A DNA stretch of 64,000 bases from Symsagittifera roscoffensis. Lineage: Eukaryota > Xenacoelomorpha > Acoela > Convolutidae. The notes beneath the pieces were generated by a model that did no database searches, was not told the DNA's origin, and was given only the letters and a program-made list of their open reading frames with translations. Position 1 is the stretch's first letter. Every line of letters starts with the position of its first letter. Below, in pieces: positions 46,155-58,843 of this stretch. The stretch covers positions 40,629,797 through 40,693,796 of the forward strand of contig NC_087071.1 of assembly GCF_963678635.1 (NCBI RefSeq), in the 5' to 3' direction. Made by a program: the position numbers and the translations under genes.

Positions 46155-46857
46155 TGTGCAAAAATATTCGAAAAAGCTATATAATCTAAGCAATCATTAG
46201 AAAAAAAACTCACAGAAAAAGCCTACCGACATGAACTAATATGACTCAAAACTCGCGTCCTTCCGAGTTTAATTTATTTACCTGATCTAAATAGCCTTTT
46301 GGAAAGGTTTTTCATGGAAAATTTTCTCAATAGAAAGCGAGATAACAGAAAATATGTTAATAATCAATGCATGATGAGAAGGGACTACGAAAAAAAATAG
46401 TGAGCGTGTTAATCTCATCATATTCAAATCAACAAAATTTCATCCAAAAGTTTTCAGCACCAAATTTTTTGACTCATTGAGGTGATAAATCGAACAAAGC
46501 TTACTATTGTTCGATTTATCACCTCAAGGAGTCAAAAATTTTTTTTTTGGTTCTGAAAATTTTTGGATGAAATTTTGTTTATTTGAATATGATGACATTA
46601 ACACGCTCACTATTTTTTTTCTTGGTCCCTTCTCATCGTGCATTGATTATTAACATATTTTCTGTTATCTCGCTTTCTATTGAGAAAATTTTCCAAGAAA
46701 AAACCTTTCCAAAAGGCTATTTAGATCAGGTAAATAAATTAAACTCGGAAAGACGCGAGTTTTGAGTCATATTAGTTCATGTCGGTAGGCTTTTTCTGTG
46801 AGTTTTTTTTTCTAATGGTTACTTAGATTATATAGCCTTTTCAAATATTTTTGCACA
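46155..46857. mobile_element. Near-perfect ~700-bp hairpin (foldback element)
   Basis: The left arm 46155-46497 and right arm 46507-46857 are reverse complements with few mismatches, separated by a 9-base loop (AGCTTACTA). The innermost pairing is GATAAATCGAACAA with TTGTTCGATTTATC; the outermost is TGTGCAAAAATATT with AATATTTTTGCACA. No coding capacity: the 60-codon frame at 46583-46765 is the mirror of noncoding sequence. It is either a foldback element or a recent inverted duplication. A transcript would form a long double-stranded RNA. Confidence 0.93.
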
Positions 46858-49520
46858 AAAGGACCCGAATGAGCACAATTTTTGCCATTAGGAGCTGAAT
46901 GATCAATTTTTTGCGAATTGGGCTGACTCAGTTTCCTAATTTTAGTTCAAAAAGACCAACACAAACATTAAATTTAAAGATTGGTAGAATGGACTAAGTG
47001 CAGAGCGCTTGAATACTTAAGGAGTCAATTCGAGAACCCCTCTCGAAGGATTTTTTTGCACAAAATGGGCTGAACTTTTGGTCCATGATTTGCCAGGAAG
47101 AGGATTATTGAGCCCAATTCCTTAAAAATTTTGCTTCTAATTGAGCGCAATTGTATACATTTTTTCCGTCAACCCTAGGGGATCAATCATACTAAAAATT
47201 AGGCTCACTCAGTACCTTTTAGTGGAAAATTTATGCAAAAATTTCAAAACGAGTAGTGAGCAACCGTCTGGTAGTACATACCCGAAACAGACATCTTAGT
47301 TCATGCTGATCGTCTCGAGACAAATACGAACAATTTTTTCTGGTCACTCGAAGAGCGCCCGGAGATCTGCATCCAAAATTCGAATAAACGAAATGCCACG
47401 CTAACAAATATTTTTCCTCTCTAAAAATTTTTTATTGCTCTTAAAACGAATTAAATCGACAGTTTAAATACATTTTTTTCTTTCATTTGAACTTTCATTT
47501 TAAATCTAAGCAAAATGTGCAAAAAGTACGAATTAAACTTTCATTTTAATTCGAAGCACAACTACTCCCCCTTCTTTGGTATCTAAACTTTTTGTTAAAA
47601 ATGGCCAGGCAAATCTTTTTTGAGGATAATGGCACGGTATAAAAACAAAACAGGCACCTCTTATCATACGTACCACATTATATCATCACATATATATTGT
47701 TTTTTCAATTACATCTGAATTCTAAATAGAAACAGTTTATGTTCATTTTCTCGAAGTTTCAATGAAAAAAAGGCAAAAACAGAAAAAAAAATTTTCATTC
47801 CCAACATGAAATGAAACTAGTCAGTTTAAGCAATAGGGATTCATGATGACACCACAGATGTAGAAAATAAAAATTTGATCCTTTACCCAAAAGATTACTG
47901 AAACAAAACAAAATAAACTATAGCTTGACAATAAAACATCAGCATCTGGGCCTCAACTTTTTAAAGTTAAAATATCATGTCAAATCATCAGATACAGTTC
48001 TGGCTAAATGCTAAAATATCCGAACAAACGAAAAAAACTAAAAAACTTGACGCCGCTTGCTTCTTATTTTAGATTACAAAATTTGTCAAAAATTATGATT
48101 AAACTAGATTTAATTGAAACTTTCCAAATCACAAAATTTTTTCAAAATTGACGCTTAACTTGCACAGAGCATAACAAATTGCGTAGAAATGTATGAAGTC
48201 CCTCATCAGTTTTCAATTGTTTGAGTAAAATAGACTTAAGTGAAGCCGTTGATATCATCAATAGCCTATTAAAATCGATACAGATGTAGTAATAACATCA
48301 ACACTGATCCTCTTTGAAATTACAAAAATCAGATCCTTACAGAGCTTTTAAATTATCCAAACTTTCAAAAAAACGTGTAAAAATTGTACCAATTTTCAAT
48401 GAAGTGACCAACAATCATCGCTCTTGTTATTGACCTACTTCGCTTCTACTAATTCTGGGAAAACACACTATGATTCGTTGTCAAAATAACTTGATCGAAG
48501 GTAGACAAGATTAGGAGAGTTGGGAACATTCAGTTTGATCAACAAGCCAAAATAAGCATTGTTGACGCCATCAGTAGACTTTTGGAATATATTTCAACGT
48601 CGTTAGCGAAATAAAACAATAAAAGTTCAAAAAACTATTCAGACATCACAAACTCCTTTGATACGCTATAGAAAAAATAGTATTTAGAGAAACTCGGTGA
48701 AATCTTTTTGAATCTTATTTTTTTAAAAACTCGATATTAATACATTAGAACGACACCTACAAAGCCAAATTTAAGTTAATAACTTTTGTGGTACTCAAAG
48801 ATCCGCCCTTTTTCGTTCGATACATGTCTCATCTTCAAAGCTTCACGGAAACACGATGTTATTCCCTCGCAAGTATATTTTGTTCGCAAAAACAGTTTAT
48901 ATTGCTCCGCACATTTAACCAGCTTTGCGAAAAGCAAACTTTGATAAATATGAACAAATTGATAAGAAATTTAAAAAACAGTACCAACGAAAACTTTTCA
49001 GTTTTCTTTTTACTGGCATTGAAAAATTAAAAGAACAGCTAGTCAATCAGCTCCTAATTCATCTGGACGGCATAATATAATTTTATCAGCATCTTATTCG
49101 AAAATAAATTAAATTTTGAAAGTTTTGTGGAGTTTTTATCTTAATTGAGAAAATTTTCAACAGGACAGCATTTATCTTTTGTTTGCAAAAAACTAAGTTC
49201 AACCAATCATCCAAAATATTGTTTTTTTTTTCATGCAATAATGACAAGCCAATATTCTAAACTAGAAATTAAAGTTAGATAGCCTTATGGAAAAATTTAC
49301 TCTATATGCAGTGCTGGATTCTTCCTTCAAAACGAAGTTTTCACGGCTAACGAAATTTCGCCTGCAAAATTTTGAAAAAATTGGGGGGTTTTTTGTCAAG
49401 TGTGCCATTTTGATTATTAAAAGATGCCATAACGGAGCAAAAGTGAAGAAGTACAGTGGATACAAGAAAAAAAAGTTAATTATTAGCAATACTCAGAAAC
49501 AAACTCGACAAATTATCGAT
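46858..49520. repeat. Old tandem duplication, unit 1 (~2.65 kb)
   Basis: Matches 49590-51978 in the same order: GGAGCTGAATGA and GAGCGCAATT phrases, CAGTTTCCTAATTTTAGTT, GTAGTACATACCCGAAACAGAC, CAGTTTAAGCAATAGGGATTC, ACTTCGCTTCTAC, ATTGCTC...GCGAAAAGCAAA, and TTCAACCAATCATCCAA. It is strongly diverged. Frames open in one unit are shifted in the other, so no conserved protein is indicated. Confidence 0.8.
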
Positions 49521-49589
49521 TAGTTCTGATTTTCGAAAAGTTCAGATATTGTTGTAATTTCTTTCCGATATTGCCAGGTTTTTTGAATT

Positions 49590-51978
49590 TACTTTGTGAA
49601 GCAATTGATTCAGCCCATTTTTTGAGAACAACGAGCTAAATGAGCCCATATTTCAGGAAAATAAGCTGAGTGAGGCCAATCTTAAGCAAAATTGGTCCAG
49701 TTCTTGGTCGTCGTTTTTCCAGTATGGCGCTGAGGCTGAATGAGTTCAGTTTTTCAAGAAGGGGCTTGATGAGCCCAATTTTCAGCGTAAGGAGCTAAAT
49801 GCGCTTGATTTTTAGCATGAGGAGCTATTGAGCGCAAGTTTCCAATTTTGGCTAATTCAGTTTCCTAATTTTAGTTTAAAACGACCAAAACAAACGGTAA
49901 CTCTAAAACCTGGTAGAACGGAGGTGGTACAGAGATTTTGGATACTCTAGGAGTCAGTTCGATTTTTTTGTACAAGGTGGGGGCTGAGTTTTTGTTCCTT
50001 GAATTTAGTCCTCAAAGAGAATTATTAAGCTCAATTCTTAAAATACTGGGCTTGTGTTTTAGCGCAATTTCAAACATTTTTTCCTTGTTATTTAAGATAT
50101 CACTCTTGCTAACAATTGCGCTCATTCAGTCACTTTACTTGAAACATTTCTGCAAAACTTTCGATCCGGTTGGGAATCACATGTCTGGCAGTACATACCC
50201 GGAAGAGACTCGTAAGTTTAAGCTGATTGACTCGAGCAAGATAGGAGGTATTTGTACTGCTCACTCGAAAAACGCCACAAAATCTGCATCCATAAATCAA
50301 ATAAAAAAAAATTGCCATAGCAACAAACAATTGGCAACGCAGACACCTTTGCTCTTAATTCAATTTGGTTCAACATTTTAGATTTTTTTGGATTCTAGTT
50401 AACTATTCTTTATTCTATGGTACCAAAGTTTTCCGTTATATTTGGCCAAGCAAATGAAGTTTGACGATAAAGTGACTGGTAATGCCATCTAGAAAAACAA
50501 CATTTGTTTTCAACCACATCGGAAATTTTATCATAATTTATCAAAATTTCAGTGTTTGAGCTCAATTGTGTTCCGTTGTTTCAAAGTTGTGCAAGAGAAA
50601 TGTAAACCGAAAAAATTACTACACGAAAGCATGAAAATTAGTCAGTTTGAGCAATATGGATTCCTAATGACAACAAAAAATTTCTCGTTTTTAGAAAAAT
50701 TTAAATTGATCTTTCGCCCGAATCATTACAAGTACAAAACAAAAGAAACAAGCAGAAAAAGCGAAAAAACGAAAAAACTACCAAAAAAATGACGCCTTTT
50801 GATACTAATTTTAGAAGACAAACTTCGACAAAGAAAATTTGTTAAACGAGATGTAATTGAAAAAGTTGATATCACAGAATTTGTCGTTTTTGATGCTTAA
50901 GTTTCACAAGTCTCTTTTTCACAAAAGCTTCGAGCCCCCTCATCATCAATCACTTTTCTTGAAAATTATAGACTCAAGTGAAGCCATTGAATTTATCAAA
51001 AATCGAAAAGGTACAGATTAAATGATAAGATCAACACTGTCTAGCAACAAAAAAGGAGGCCTCTAACAAAGTTTTTTTTTAAACAAATCAAAATTAAAAA
51101 AAGACCCAAACTGATAAAATGCTTGCAAAAAATGTACCACAAAAAATTGAGCAACTTCGCTACTACAAATTCCATAGAAACAAACGCCTTTTTTTCCAAA
51201 ATAACTCAATTGAGGGTAGAAAAAATTGATACAATTGAAAACAGTCAGTTAGAACGCAGACAGAAATCAAAAATTTGCATCAACAGACTGCTGCAATATG
51301 TTCTTACGTCGTATCGAAAAAAAATGTTAAAACAAACATTTTTGTGCAAAAAAAACATACATTGCTCTCACTTATCAATCATCTTCGCGAGAAGCAAAAG
51401 CTGGATAAAAAATAAGTTGAAAAAAATTCAAAACAAACATTACCAAAGAAAACAAGTCAAGTTTCATTTTTTTGATAGAAAAAAAAGAAAAAGGCTTGTG
51501 TTAAGTGTCCCATCTGGACAGCAAACGGAATGTTTAGTTGCACTTTGCTCGGAAACAAATTAAATTGTGGCAGTTATAGGGTTTTCTATTTCAGAAAACT
51601 TTCAACAGAACAGCAATTTATTTTGGATTTAAAAGCTTAAGTTCAACTAATCATCCAATAAGATTTTTTGGTTAATGCAAAAACGGACAAATCAAATTTA
51701 TAAAAATAGAAAAAAATAGAATACATTTCCTTATCAGCAGGATGAATTAGAAAAATTAACACTGGGTTCTTTTTTCCAACTATACGGTTGCAACTATTGA
51801 AAAACTGTACGGCTATTGAATGTTTTGCGTACGAGATCATGAAAAAAATTGGGAACATTTTTTTCGTCAACAGTGCCATTTTGAGTATCGAAAGATACCA
51901 TAATTGAACAAAAGTCAGAAACGGTAGATACAAAACAAAAATAAGAAAAACATTACCAATACATAGAAAAAAAAACAC
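49590..51978. repeat. Old tandem duplication, unit 2
   Basis: Partner of 46858-49520. Its first 270 bp hold extra degenerate units around GAGCTAAATGAGCCCA / GGGCTTGATGAGCCCAATTTT, which are fewer in unit 1. The 147-codon frame at 49938-50381 and the 146-codon frame at 51123-51563 have no counterpart in the same frame in unit 1 and are not called as genes. Confidence 0.8.
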
Positions 51979-52439
51979 GACAGAATATCATTTACGAGTG
52001 AAATTCCAAAAATATCAACAATTGTAATGTTTTAATTTTGATGGTTTTTTGATAATTTTTTAACAAGCTACCTTCTAGGAAGCTCGCTTTTATGGGCATG
52101 CTATTAGAGGTTTTTGTTGAGTTTTTAGCATTTGATCTTGATGATTTCTAGGTTATGATAGAAAAAACGGTCTAAGAAATTGTAAATTAAAGCTGGTCAA
52201 GGCCAGAGGCAATGGTTTTGACTTTATCAAATAACTAATCGAATAATTTATCAATATAACTAATTTAAACGAAATAAAAGTCACCACCGGTAACCCGTTC
52301 TAACTTTCCAAGGTATCAGTGGTGGTCATGACGCTAAATTCTGCTCAATTTTGCGTATTGAATGTACCCTCCGGGACAACTCCATTATGACTTGGCGGCT
52401 TGGGCATTGGCCTTGCTTTGACCCACGAAAATCTGTGCT
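51979..52439. other. Spacer between the tandem duplication and the LINE
   Basis: No gene seen. The part from about 52280, with a TCACCACCGG / ATCAGTGGTGG pair, may belong to the 3' untranslated region of the LINE on the minus strand. Confidence 0.4.
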
Positions 52440-54430
52440 TCACTTAACAGTGATTGATCATTGACTTTCTAACAGAGCACCGAAAAAAGCAGAGCGGACA
52501 CTTTAGCACCTCATTACCTTTGCTAGTGGCTTGGTTTGATGCGAAGAATTGCCCACTCAGTTCGGGTGCTGAGACGGTCGGTTCTGATGCGCTGATCAGT
52601 TTCACATGCGGATGGCAGTTTTGCATGTGCTTAGTCCAACCACTGACAAAGACATAAATCGTGTTGCAGTCGGACAGAAGGCAGTCAAGCTTGCCTTTCT
52701 TTGAACCCCGTTGCTGGGCTGCTGGGATACCTCTACAGATCGTTTAATTCCTTTAATGATTTTAGTTCCTGTATCAGTTTCAATTTCACTACTATCGGCG
52801 AGCTGGACCGAGGGTTCTGAATGATTATCTCTGAGATGCCTGGTCATCTCTTTTTTTTGAATGGAACATTATACCACAGTTTTCATTAGCACATTGAACT
52901 GTTTGCGAACTTTTGCCGATAGCATTTGCTTTAAACTCCCCACCGTCTCTGAACTTAAGTTTGGTTGTCGATTTGTGCAATCAGTTATTCTGGTCACACC
53001 TTGTCTTGGGCCCATGGTTGTTATGATCAGCTCTAAACTGCCTAATCCAACCTTTTTACCAAAGTTAGCACCTTCGATTAGATTATTCAAGCTATCGACC
53101 CCGATGTTTTTAGAGGAAGCATAGTTTTGAAACCTTCTCCTACATAGTAAATGTGCGACTGGCGTTGTTTTTATCTTTTCATTAGTTTAGTTTCATTCCT
53201 TTAGTTTAATTTCATTTCTAGTTTTTAGCCTTAGACACGTCCTTTTAGCGCGGTGTATAACCGCTTCTAGTCTACCCAGATCAGTGCATCTGACAACAAG
53301 GGTCTCTAATGCGTAAAGCAGGATTGGTTTTGGTGAAAGTCTCGATGAGGAGACCTTTGTTCCTTAGTGTCAAACTTTTAGACACCAGGGCTGGTCTAAG
53401 ACTTAGCATTGCTATCCTTGTCTTAAAAATGCGAGCACTGATAGCCTTGTGAGCGCTGCCATCAGATGCTATGATGCTGCCGAAGTACTCAAAGTGATTA
53501 ATCTGTTCAGCCTGTTCACTGAGTACATTGATAGGAACATTAGTATTGTCTTTGGTGTTAATTACAATACTTTTAATTTTCTCAGCAGAATTTTCTAATT
53601 GAGCCAATCTAAAGGTATTTGCCATCTCATTCAGTGACTTGGTAGCGTTTGCAGAGATCAAAGCCAGATCATCAGCTTATGCAAAGTTTCTTTTCTCTCA
53701 CTGGTCTCACTTAGGAGGAAATCAAAAAGGATGATAAACAACAGTGTGCCCAAAAATCACCCTCGCCGCACCCCCGGTTCACTACAAAAGTGTTATGTTT
53801 ATCAAGCTTGCCGATGGGTTTGGTTTGGAGCACTATAATCAAACTGATGGTATCTCTAAAGATTTCAAAATCTCTTAGGGCGATAAACAGCACTTCCCTT
53901 TCAATAGAATCAAAAGCATTCCTCAGGTCGATGAAAGTAATACAAAGAGGTTATGGTTTTCAATCCTTCTTTGAAGTGAACATCTAATTGCCAAGATAGC
54001 TGGGCCCGCTGACCTATGGCTTCGGAACCCAAATTGGTAGGGTGAGATCTTGGGCAGCTGCTTCTTCACCCTATTAGCAATCACTTTTCCGATTACTTTG
54101 CCAACTTAGTCAAGAAGGAAAAAGCTCCTGTAATTGTTCGGTTCTGCCTGCTTCCTTTCTTGAACAGATTGAGTACTACTGCGTCCCTCCAAAATTGTGG
54201 AGCTTTTCCTGGATCAAGCCAGATATCAATGAAAATCTTTGTGAGAGGCTTGAGAATTTTCTTCTCGAGCAGTTTAAGAAGGTCACCGGTGATCTGACTC
54301 TCACCGGGAGTCTTCCCCGTGTTGATGTATATCAAGGCTTGTAGTACCTCTGCTCCTTTAAAAAATCCACTATCAGCACCTGGAAGTGACCTTTGAGACA
54401 CCTGTAATTGAGCCGTGCCAAACAAATGGT
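52440..54430 (-). pseudogene. 5'-truncated LINE with reverse transcriptase and C-terminal zinc finger
   Basis: Relic of a non-LTR retrotransposon whose enzyme copied element RNA into DNA at the target site. In minus-strand order: RT finger region (54425-54093; GKTPGESQITGDLL and PQFWRDAVVLNLFKKGSRQ); palm block A with FIDLRNAFDS (53909-53935); the next palm block with VVNRGCGEGD (about 53770); the catalytic A-D-D-L block, whose Tyr codon is now TAA at 53677-53679; the thumb region (53660-53281; INHFEYFGSIIASDGS); a C-terminal region; and a C-x4-C-x12-H-x4-H zinc finger (about 52895-52830; CANENCG, then TRHLRDNH after a frameshift). A second Cys-rich piece, KCPLCFFRC, lies at 52480-52505. Several stops and frameshifts make it dead. 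No endonuclease is seen; the 5' part is missing, as is usual for LINEs. Clade not determined. Confidence 0.88.
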
Positions 54431-55439
54431 GTTCTCCGTTACATAAAGTTTTTTTTGTTCATTTAACCAGACATTGTTTGAAAAAAGTTCATGATATGAT
54501 GAACAGCAATTAAAGAAAAATTAGACAACAATTAGGTAGCCTGAACAGTTTTCAGTGTTCTATAGCTTGACACGCTTAAATAGTTTACTTCAAAAAAAAT
54601 CGAAATATAATCCAAGATTATGCCAAGCTTCGCAACCCTCTGTTTTGAGGAAAAAAGTGGAAAAACTAAATCAGTTGAAATAATTTTTAGATTGGAACTT
54701 GAAGAGTCGATACTTTTTTAACGAAGTAAAAAGATTGCCAAAGGATTCTTTTATGATATCCGAAGTTTTTTTGAGCAGGTTAAACTACGCCCAAAGCAGA
54801 TTCATTCAGTTGATTTCTTCAAAAACGGAGTAAAAACTATTTAGTCAATAACTTCGATTTATTCAATATTTCGAAAAAAATTGGCAGCTGGTTTGTGTTT
54901 TGTGTGGTTTCTTATGTTTTAATTTTGATATGACGTCACGCCTTTTGAACAATGTTTATATCGTAGTCTAAAAACGTCCAATATGTTAGGTTGAAAATTG
55001 AAAGTTAATTCACCGGAGTATTTTTTTGTAAAGTAATGGGGGGTTTGACCGATTTGGTTAAACTTGCTAACGTTGAATGTTGTGCTTTCTGACGCGTAAG
55101 TGTTGTTATTTTTTTGAATTTTTACCACGTTGAAACTCTCTCAGAAAAATGAACAGCACTTGCCTCTCAAAAAAATTAAAAACATTCTTTCGGCAACTAA
55201 GGAGTTTCTTAGATTTCGTGGCCTCTTGACATGTGGTTTCGGAACTCAGCCAGAACAAAAGAAGGTTTTGGTAGCTATTTGTTTACCCAGTTTAAATTCA
55301 CCCAAGAGATAACTTTCCTGACTTGTTCCAATGGGAAAAAGTTCTGAAGATAGCTCGTTACTGCCTTAATTCTTTTTGGATCTAATTGAGCACCAATGCT
55401 TTCCCTAAGGTTGAGGAACATTTACTGTTCTGAGTGAAA
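54431..55439. other. AT-rich intergenic DNA, no gene seen
   Basis: No gene supported. 54940-55095 has weak likeness (AATGGGGGGTTTGACCGATT, GACGCG) to the dispersed repeat at 8955-9345. The 60-codon frame at 55130-55312 lacks a motif. Confidence 0.45.
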
Positions 55440-56240
55440 TTTTTTCAGACTCTGGATACTTTTCTCTCCTAGCAGTATATAAATAGCTCTGGTTCTGGCT
55501 CTCGCCAAGAGCTTTGCCCGCGTTTTTTTTTCTTCAAATTTTGGAGAGCGTCCGCATCTTTAGGAGATCCACCATCAGTAGCGTCTCGATTAGTGGGAAC
55601 TAGCGTTTCCAAATTAATTTCCTTGGCCGGTCTGCAAAAAAACATACAGCCCATATGTTTTTAAAATTTGCCATTGCTGAATTCAACTTTAATCCGCTTT
55701 CCAGCCATCTGGAACGAGTTCTCTAAAGACTCTTTTCCAACGCCCTCCTATACATTTCTCGCGGTTGTCTGACAACATGTTTGTCTCGAAATTTTGTCGG
55801 GCGATCTCCTATATAACGTTTTGGTGTGCTCCAATTTTAAACATTGTTGTGCTTCTCTTTTTTGCAACTAACGCGTCAATTCTGTGGTTCACTGTGAACG
55901 TTTCTTTTTTTAAAAAAAATATATATAAAACAGAAGTTTTTTCTTGGGATTCCTTCTTGGGCATCTGGACATGAATATTGCACATTAACTCTTAAATGAT
56001 GCCATTGAAGCTCTCAACCAAATCAGTATGTTCTATGATGCGAGGAATTTGCAACCCTCTGGAATTTTTAACACAGGTATTGATTTTAGATCGTATTCTG
56101 TGAAATTTCTTTGTAACGCGTTCTCTGGTCAAGCTTTTTTTTCAATTCCTTTCCAGAACGACTTTTAAATCTAGCTTTTTGGCGCAGAATTACGCCAAAT
56201 AGGCTGCACTGATGTGAGTGGCGTCTGGTACTTCCTATCT
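55440..56240 (-). pseudogene. Broken coding relic, transposon-like, type unknown
   Basis: On the minus strand several coding-like segments follow one another with stops and frame changes: RIIEHTDLVESFNGII, then after one stop ELMCNIHVQMPKKESQEKT (about 56045-55925), then QMAGKRIKVEFSNGKF (about 55710-55665), then CRPAKEINLETLVPTNRD and DGGSPKDADALQNLKKKKR (55654-55500). The ESFNG segment is the sort of sequence found in transposases and integrases, but that is weak. I cannot name the family. Confidence 0.4.
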
Positions 56241-56504
56241 ACTTGACTCTCATATATTCGCAGAACGTTTTCCGATCGGACAACATTTGATCAAACATTA
56301 TAGTGCATACTTTGGTACATTTTAAAAATCAGGTGTCGAACATAGCAAGTTTTCACAATTTAAGTTTGTTTCTTGGTCGGCAAACCCAGCTTCAGCTTTT
56401 GGTCTGACTGCGTTAAAGAGCTCCTTATTGACTTTTTCAACAACATAACCCAAATTAAGAGGAGTATGAGATTCAATTTTTTGATGCTAGGTTCTTCGGT
56501 CCTG

Positions 56505-56670
56505 GTGGTCGCGGACACTTTGTCTCGGTCCGCTAAGTCTGGAAATACCAAATTCTGGTCGCGGCGGTCTGAAAATATCCAATTTCGGTCGCGACAGTCT
56601 GAAAATGCCAAAAGTTGGTTGCGATCGTCTGATCATAAAACCACAACCTCGACCCGAGTAGTGCCATATT
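56505..56670 (-). repeat. Solo copy of the GGTCGCGG element terminus
   Basis: Reverse orientation relative to 11891-12050. Read on the minus strand it gives CTCGGGTCGAGGTTGTGGTT, then CAGACGATCGCAACCAA, CAGACTGTCGCGACCGAA, CAGACCGCCGCGACCAGAA, TTTCCAGACTTAGCGGACCGA. It has three to four ~30-bp units and no minisatellite core. It may be a solo end or a short family member. Confidence 0.8.
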
Positions 56671-56699
56671 GCCTTTTCCAGGCGTTCTGATGGTTTACT

Positions 56700-58843
56700 C
56701 GATTTTTTATTAAACCGCTTATAAACTGCTCACTTCTTGCGTGAAAACTTGTTTAAAAACCGCCGCAAGATTTTTAAAGCAAGATTTGAGCGGTTGGGCG
56801 GCTTTTTCAAAAAAAAAACGTCCAAACGGCTCAAATCGCTCAAACATTTCCGGAAAACCGCTTAAACCGTTCAAGTCTTGAGCGGTTTTCGAGCGGGATT
56901 CGACCCGAAATGATTACCGCAAGCTGAACTGCGATAGATCAACACAACTTTTGGAAATGCTTTAGCGTCCTTTGCGACCAAAGTTTACATGGGATAAAGA
57001 TCACATCTTAACTCTAATTAATTTAAGTTATTAGCGTAGTATTAAACAAAAACTGAAAACATAGTTTTTCCAGCAAGCTCTTTTATCAACAAAATTTAAG
57101 AATAGCTCATAACGTTTTTGGTTTCTTTGGTCGATGCTCAAAATTTCAACAAGATTAGCCGGTTACTCTTTAAGTGTCAGAGAACGTTGCGACCATAGTC
57201 TTAAAAAATACAACAAAGTGAACAAAAACTAGGAATGAATAAGCAAGTTTAACAGTTTTTTTTTTGATTTTTTTTGTATCCTTGAAAAGTTTGATTCTAA
57301 GAAAACGGTAAAAAATTCAAAATAAACTAACCTTGCTCAAGTAAAAATAAGTTTTTACGTTTTAAATTCAGCTATTGTATCTTTTTAAGCAAATAAAACA
57401 AGACAGCTTGCTCGGATTATTTGCTCGAAATAAAACGCAAAACCAAAAATTTCAAACCGCTTTTTCTTGAGACTGGGAAACTCTTTCACAAATTGTTAAA
57501 TTGATTATAATCACTTTTAGAAGGGCTTTCATAAGATATATCACTCAACCTTGTTAGATGGTTTTTTGTGGTACCTTATTTTGCGTGGCAAACAAAAAGA
57601 AAAAAAAACAGAACACACCCTTATACAAACAAATTTTAATGGTGGGAACAATTAGCTTTAGACTATATCGAGTTATTTTTCAAGTTATTTTATTGGAAAT
57701 TAATCTTTTTAAGAAATTAAAATCCTTTGAAAATATTCGAACGATTGAAGTTGGATTTTGATTTTATGACTTTTATTGCTTCTTTTTTTTCCAAACAGGC
57801 TATCCAAATGATTGAGTTTTGATTGGATTTCATGAATTGCTCTGAAAGTGATGAAAAATGTTAATTGTACCACAAAACACTCTTTAAAGGGTTTGAGAAA
57901 AAAATCAATTTTTGTGAATTACGCTTATGTCTAGACTTTGGTTTAAAATTTTTCTGAATGGTTTTTCAAATCTTCAGAACATTTTGCTGCAGATTGAGCT
58001 CATAAAGGTAATCGAAACGATGGAATCAATTTATGGTCAAATTTGATTGCCTGAATTGCTCAGCCGAGGGCGTGATGAAGTAAGTTGGTCGAACAAAAAA
58101 ACTTTGAAATCGCCGAGAATAGTTTGAATTGGTTTGCTAATTGTTCAGTCTTTTTCAAAAAATAAATTGAAATGATTATAGATTATCAGACATGTTTGAT
58201 CGTGAGAATTCATAGCGCTATGATTTCACTCAAAAACTGTTTTCACTCTCGCCGTAGAAGTTCTGTGTCTCAAAGTTTTGATCAGTTCCAATATTTTTTT
58301 TGTTCAATCATTTGTAGCTGGAAGAAGCTGAAAATTTGTGAAATTTTCTGGCTGCCTCAAATTCTTTTGCATTTGTTTTGCTACTCTAAAATAAAATCAC
58401 ATTGCGGATCTCTTTAGCCTGTGTTCAACTGTGTGCCAGTCGACTCGACTGAATTTGAGCATGTTTTGTGAGTATATTTCTGTTGTATCTTTGAGAGATT
58501 TGATTTGGAAATATACAGCATGCTAGAAATATTTATGTCATGTTAAGTTCAAAGTTTTACGATAGTTTTTGGCCCCATTAAAAATTTTTTTATCATTCAT
58601 ATAGCTGTGGTTGTGTCATCGCCAAAAAAAATTTAGCGTCTTTTCTCGGTCAGCGTCTTTTAATTTAAGCTCAGTTAGAGAAAATTTAAACTTTCACAAC
58701 AGCGATCGAAAACTGCCAAGCTTTCATTCAAAGTGTATCGAGAAAGTTTTGAAAACTTTGAAAACTTTGAGAGCAATCAGCAATTAAAAATAAGTAAAGT
58801 GTAGTAATTTTAATTGAAATCTAATCTTTAATTAGAATTAGGT
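56700..58843. other. Intergenic DNA, no gene seen
   Basis: No gene supported. 56715-56900 holds repeated GAGCGGTTT / AAACCGCT(C/T)AA words in both orientations (e.g. TTGAGCGGTTTTCGAGCGGG), a small CG-containing inverted repeat cluster. The right end should include the 3' untranslated region of the membrane-protein gene. Confidence 0.5.

Noticed and set aside
49938-50381. 147-codon ORF
   Set aside because: The duplicate at about 46990-47400 is interrupted by stops and frame changes at equivalent places, so no selection on the frame.
51123-51563. 146-codon Lys-rich ORF
   Set aside because: Its duplicate (48788-49030) reads the shared ATTGCTC block in another frame; A-rich composition explains the Lys content.
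53281-53661. 126-codon minus ORF as an independent gene
   Set aside because: It is the thumb-region part of the decayed LINE reverse transcriptase and is listed there.
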